From Betaproteobacteria bacterium (GTDB lineage: Bacteria; Pseudomonadota; Gammaproteobacteria; Burkholderiales; Casimicrobiaceae): a stretch of 6,079 nucleotides of DNA. Below the pieces are notes generated by a model. It made no database searches and had not been told where the DNA came from. It worked only from the letters and a program-made list of their open reading frames with translations. This document shows positions 5,768-6,079 of this stretch, piece after piece. The stretch lies in NCBI GenBank assembly GCA_013298455.1, contig JAAFHR010000219.1, positions 1-6,079 on the forward strand, read 5' to 3'. Both the position numbers and the translations under genes were made by a program. Positions within the stretch are counted from its first letter, which is position 1. Each line of letters starts with the position of its first letter.

Positions 5768-6079
5768 TTTTTCTGCCGCGCCTTTGTGCTGTTCTTTGCG
5801 CTCGTCTTTGTGCTGCTCGCCGGCGAGCGCTTTTGTGCGGTGGGTTTCGTTGTGGCCTGAGGCTTGGCAGGGGCTTTGCGGCCAGCTGCTGACACCTGAG
5901 ATGGGTTTGCGCTGCCGCCGCGCCCGGCTTGATCCGCCAGCCACGCCGCTTTGCGGCGCGCATGATCGGCACGAATGTCCGGCGCGATGTACATGTCGTC
6001 GCGCAACGCTTCCCACGGCTCAATCGGATCATTGGGCGCACGACCGCGAAGCTCGCGCATGATGCTCTCGACCGACTCA
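5764..6079 (-). CDS. probable antitoxin-position protein with basic Lys/Ala tail (possibly 5'-truncated)
   Basis: This frame ends in TGA at 5766-5764, overlapping the PIN toxin start by four bases, the usual antitoxin position. I do not recognise the family. An ATG at 6060 would give 98 residues (MRELRGRAPNDPIEPWEALR at the start) with a weak GAGAG four bases upstream. The frame also remains open for six more codons to the window edge, so the true start may lie outside. Counting from that Met, residues 1-49 are a charged, probably helical part (DDMYIAPDIRADHARRKAAW), and residues 50-98 form a low-complexity tail rich in Ala, Ser, Thr, Pro and Gln with 12 Lys/Arg and no acidic residue. No ribbon-helix-helix, AbrB or Phd signature is visible; a DNA-binding N-terminus could be off-window. 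Its role as antitoxin is inferred from position and overlap only. Confidence 0.68.
   Translation of the reverse strand, partial: ESVESIMRELRGRAPNDPIEPWEALRDDMYIAPDIRADHARRKAAWLADQAGRGGSANPSQVSAAGRKAPAKPQATTKPTAQKRSPASSTKTSAKNSTKARQKK

Noticed and set aside
5526..6062. Long plus-strand open frame opposite the toxin and its partner
   Set aside because: Its Ser/Ala/Cys-rich peptide looks like an antisense shadow, while both minus-strand frames show real features (PIN motifs, ATGA overlap).

Overview
The window reads like a chromosomal stretch, probably a complete short assembly contig, from a mid- to high-GC proteobacterium. The best taxonomic clue is the aconitase B, a full 865-residue protein whose details (for example the KRFGGVCLG segment and the long MNFNEMAEF-type C-terminus) resemble Burkholderiales/betaproteobacterial AcnB from memory. 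The TTCGACAAGCTCAG-type intergenic repeats are also familiar from that group, but they occur widely, so I place it only at 'probably betaproteobacterial'.

Left part (1-1247): the first 15 bases look like residual Illumina adapter, not genome. Next, on the minus strand, comes the start of a MerR-family regulator whose remainder lies outside the window. Divergent from it, a promoter with the 19-bp -35/-10 spacing typical of MerR-activated genes, and a core resembling the SoxR box of the soxS promoter, points into a gene for a questin oxidase-family (DUF4243) protein. This looks like a regulator/target pair.

Middle (1248-2733): a membrane di-iron fatty acid hydroxylase/sterol desaturase-family gene on the minus strand converges on the questin oxidase-like gene, with about 75 bp between the stops and no clear terminator. 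Upstream of it lies about 500 bp without a convincing gene. It contains three copies of an inverted repeat built on CTTCGACAAGCTCAG, two of which form a long perfect stem, followed by a strong intrinsic terminator serving acnB.

Right part (2734-6079): three minus-strand genes run as a tight series: a small protein with a very basic Lys/Ala/Ser/Thr tail (cut or nearly cut by the right edge), a VapC-like PIN-domain toxin overlapping it by ATGA, and acnB 34 bp further on. The first two look like a toxin-antitoxin pair, although the upstream protein is not a recognised antitoxin family. The unusual point is that the central TCA-cycle aconitase lies directly downstream of the TA pair, with no room for a promoter in the gap.
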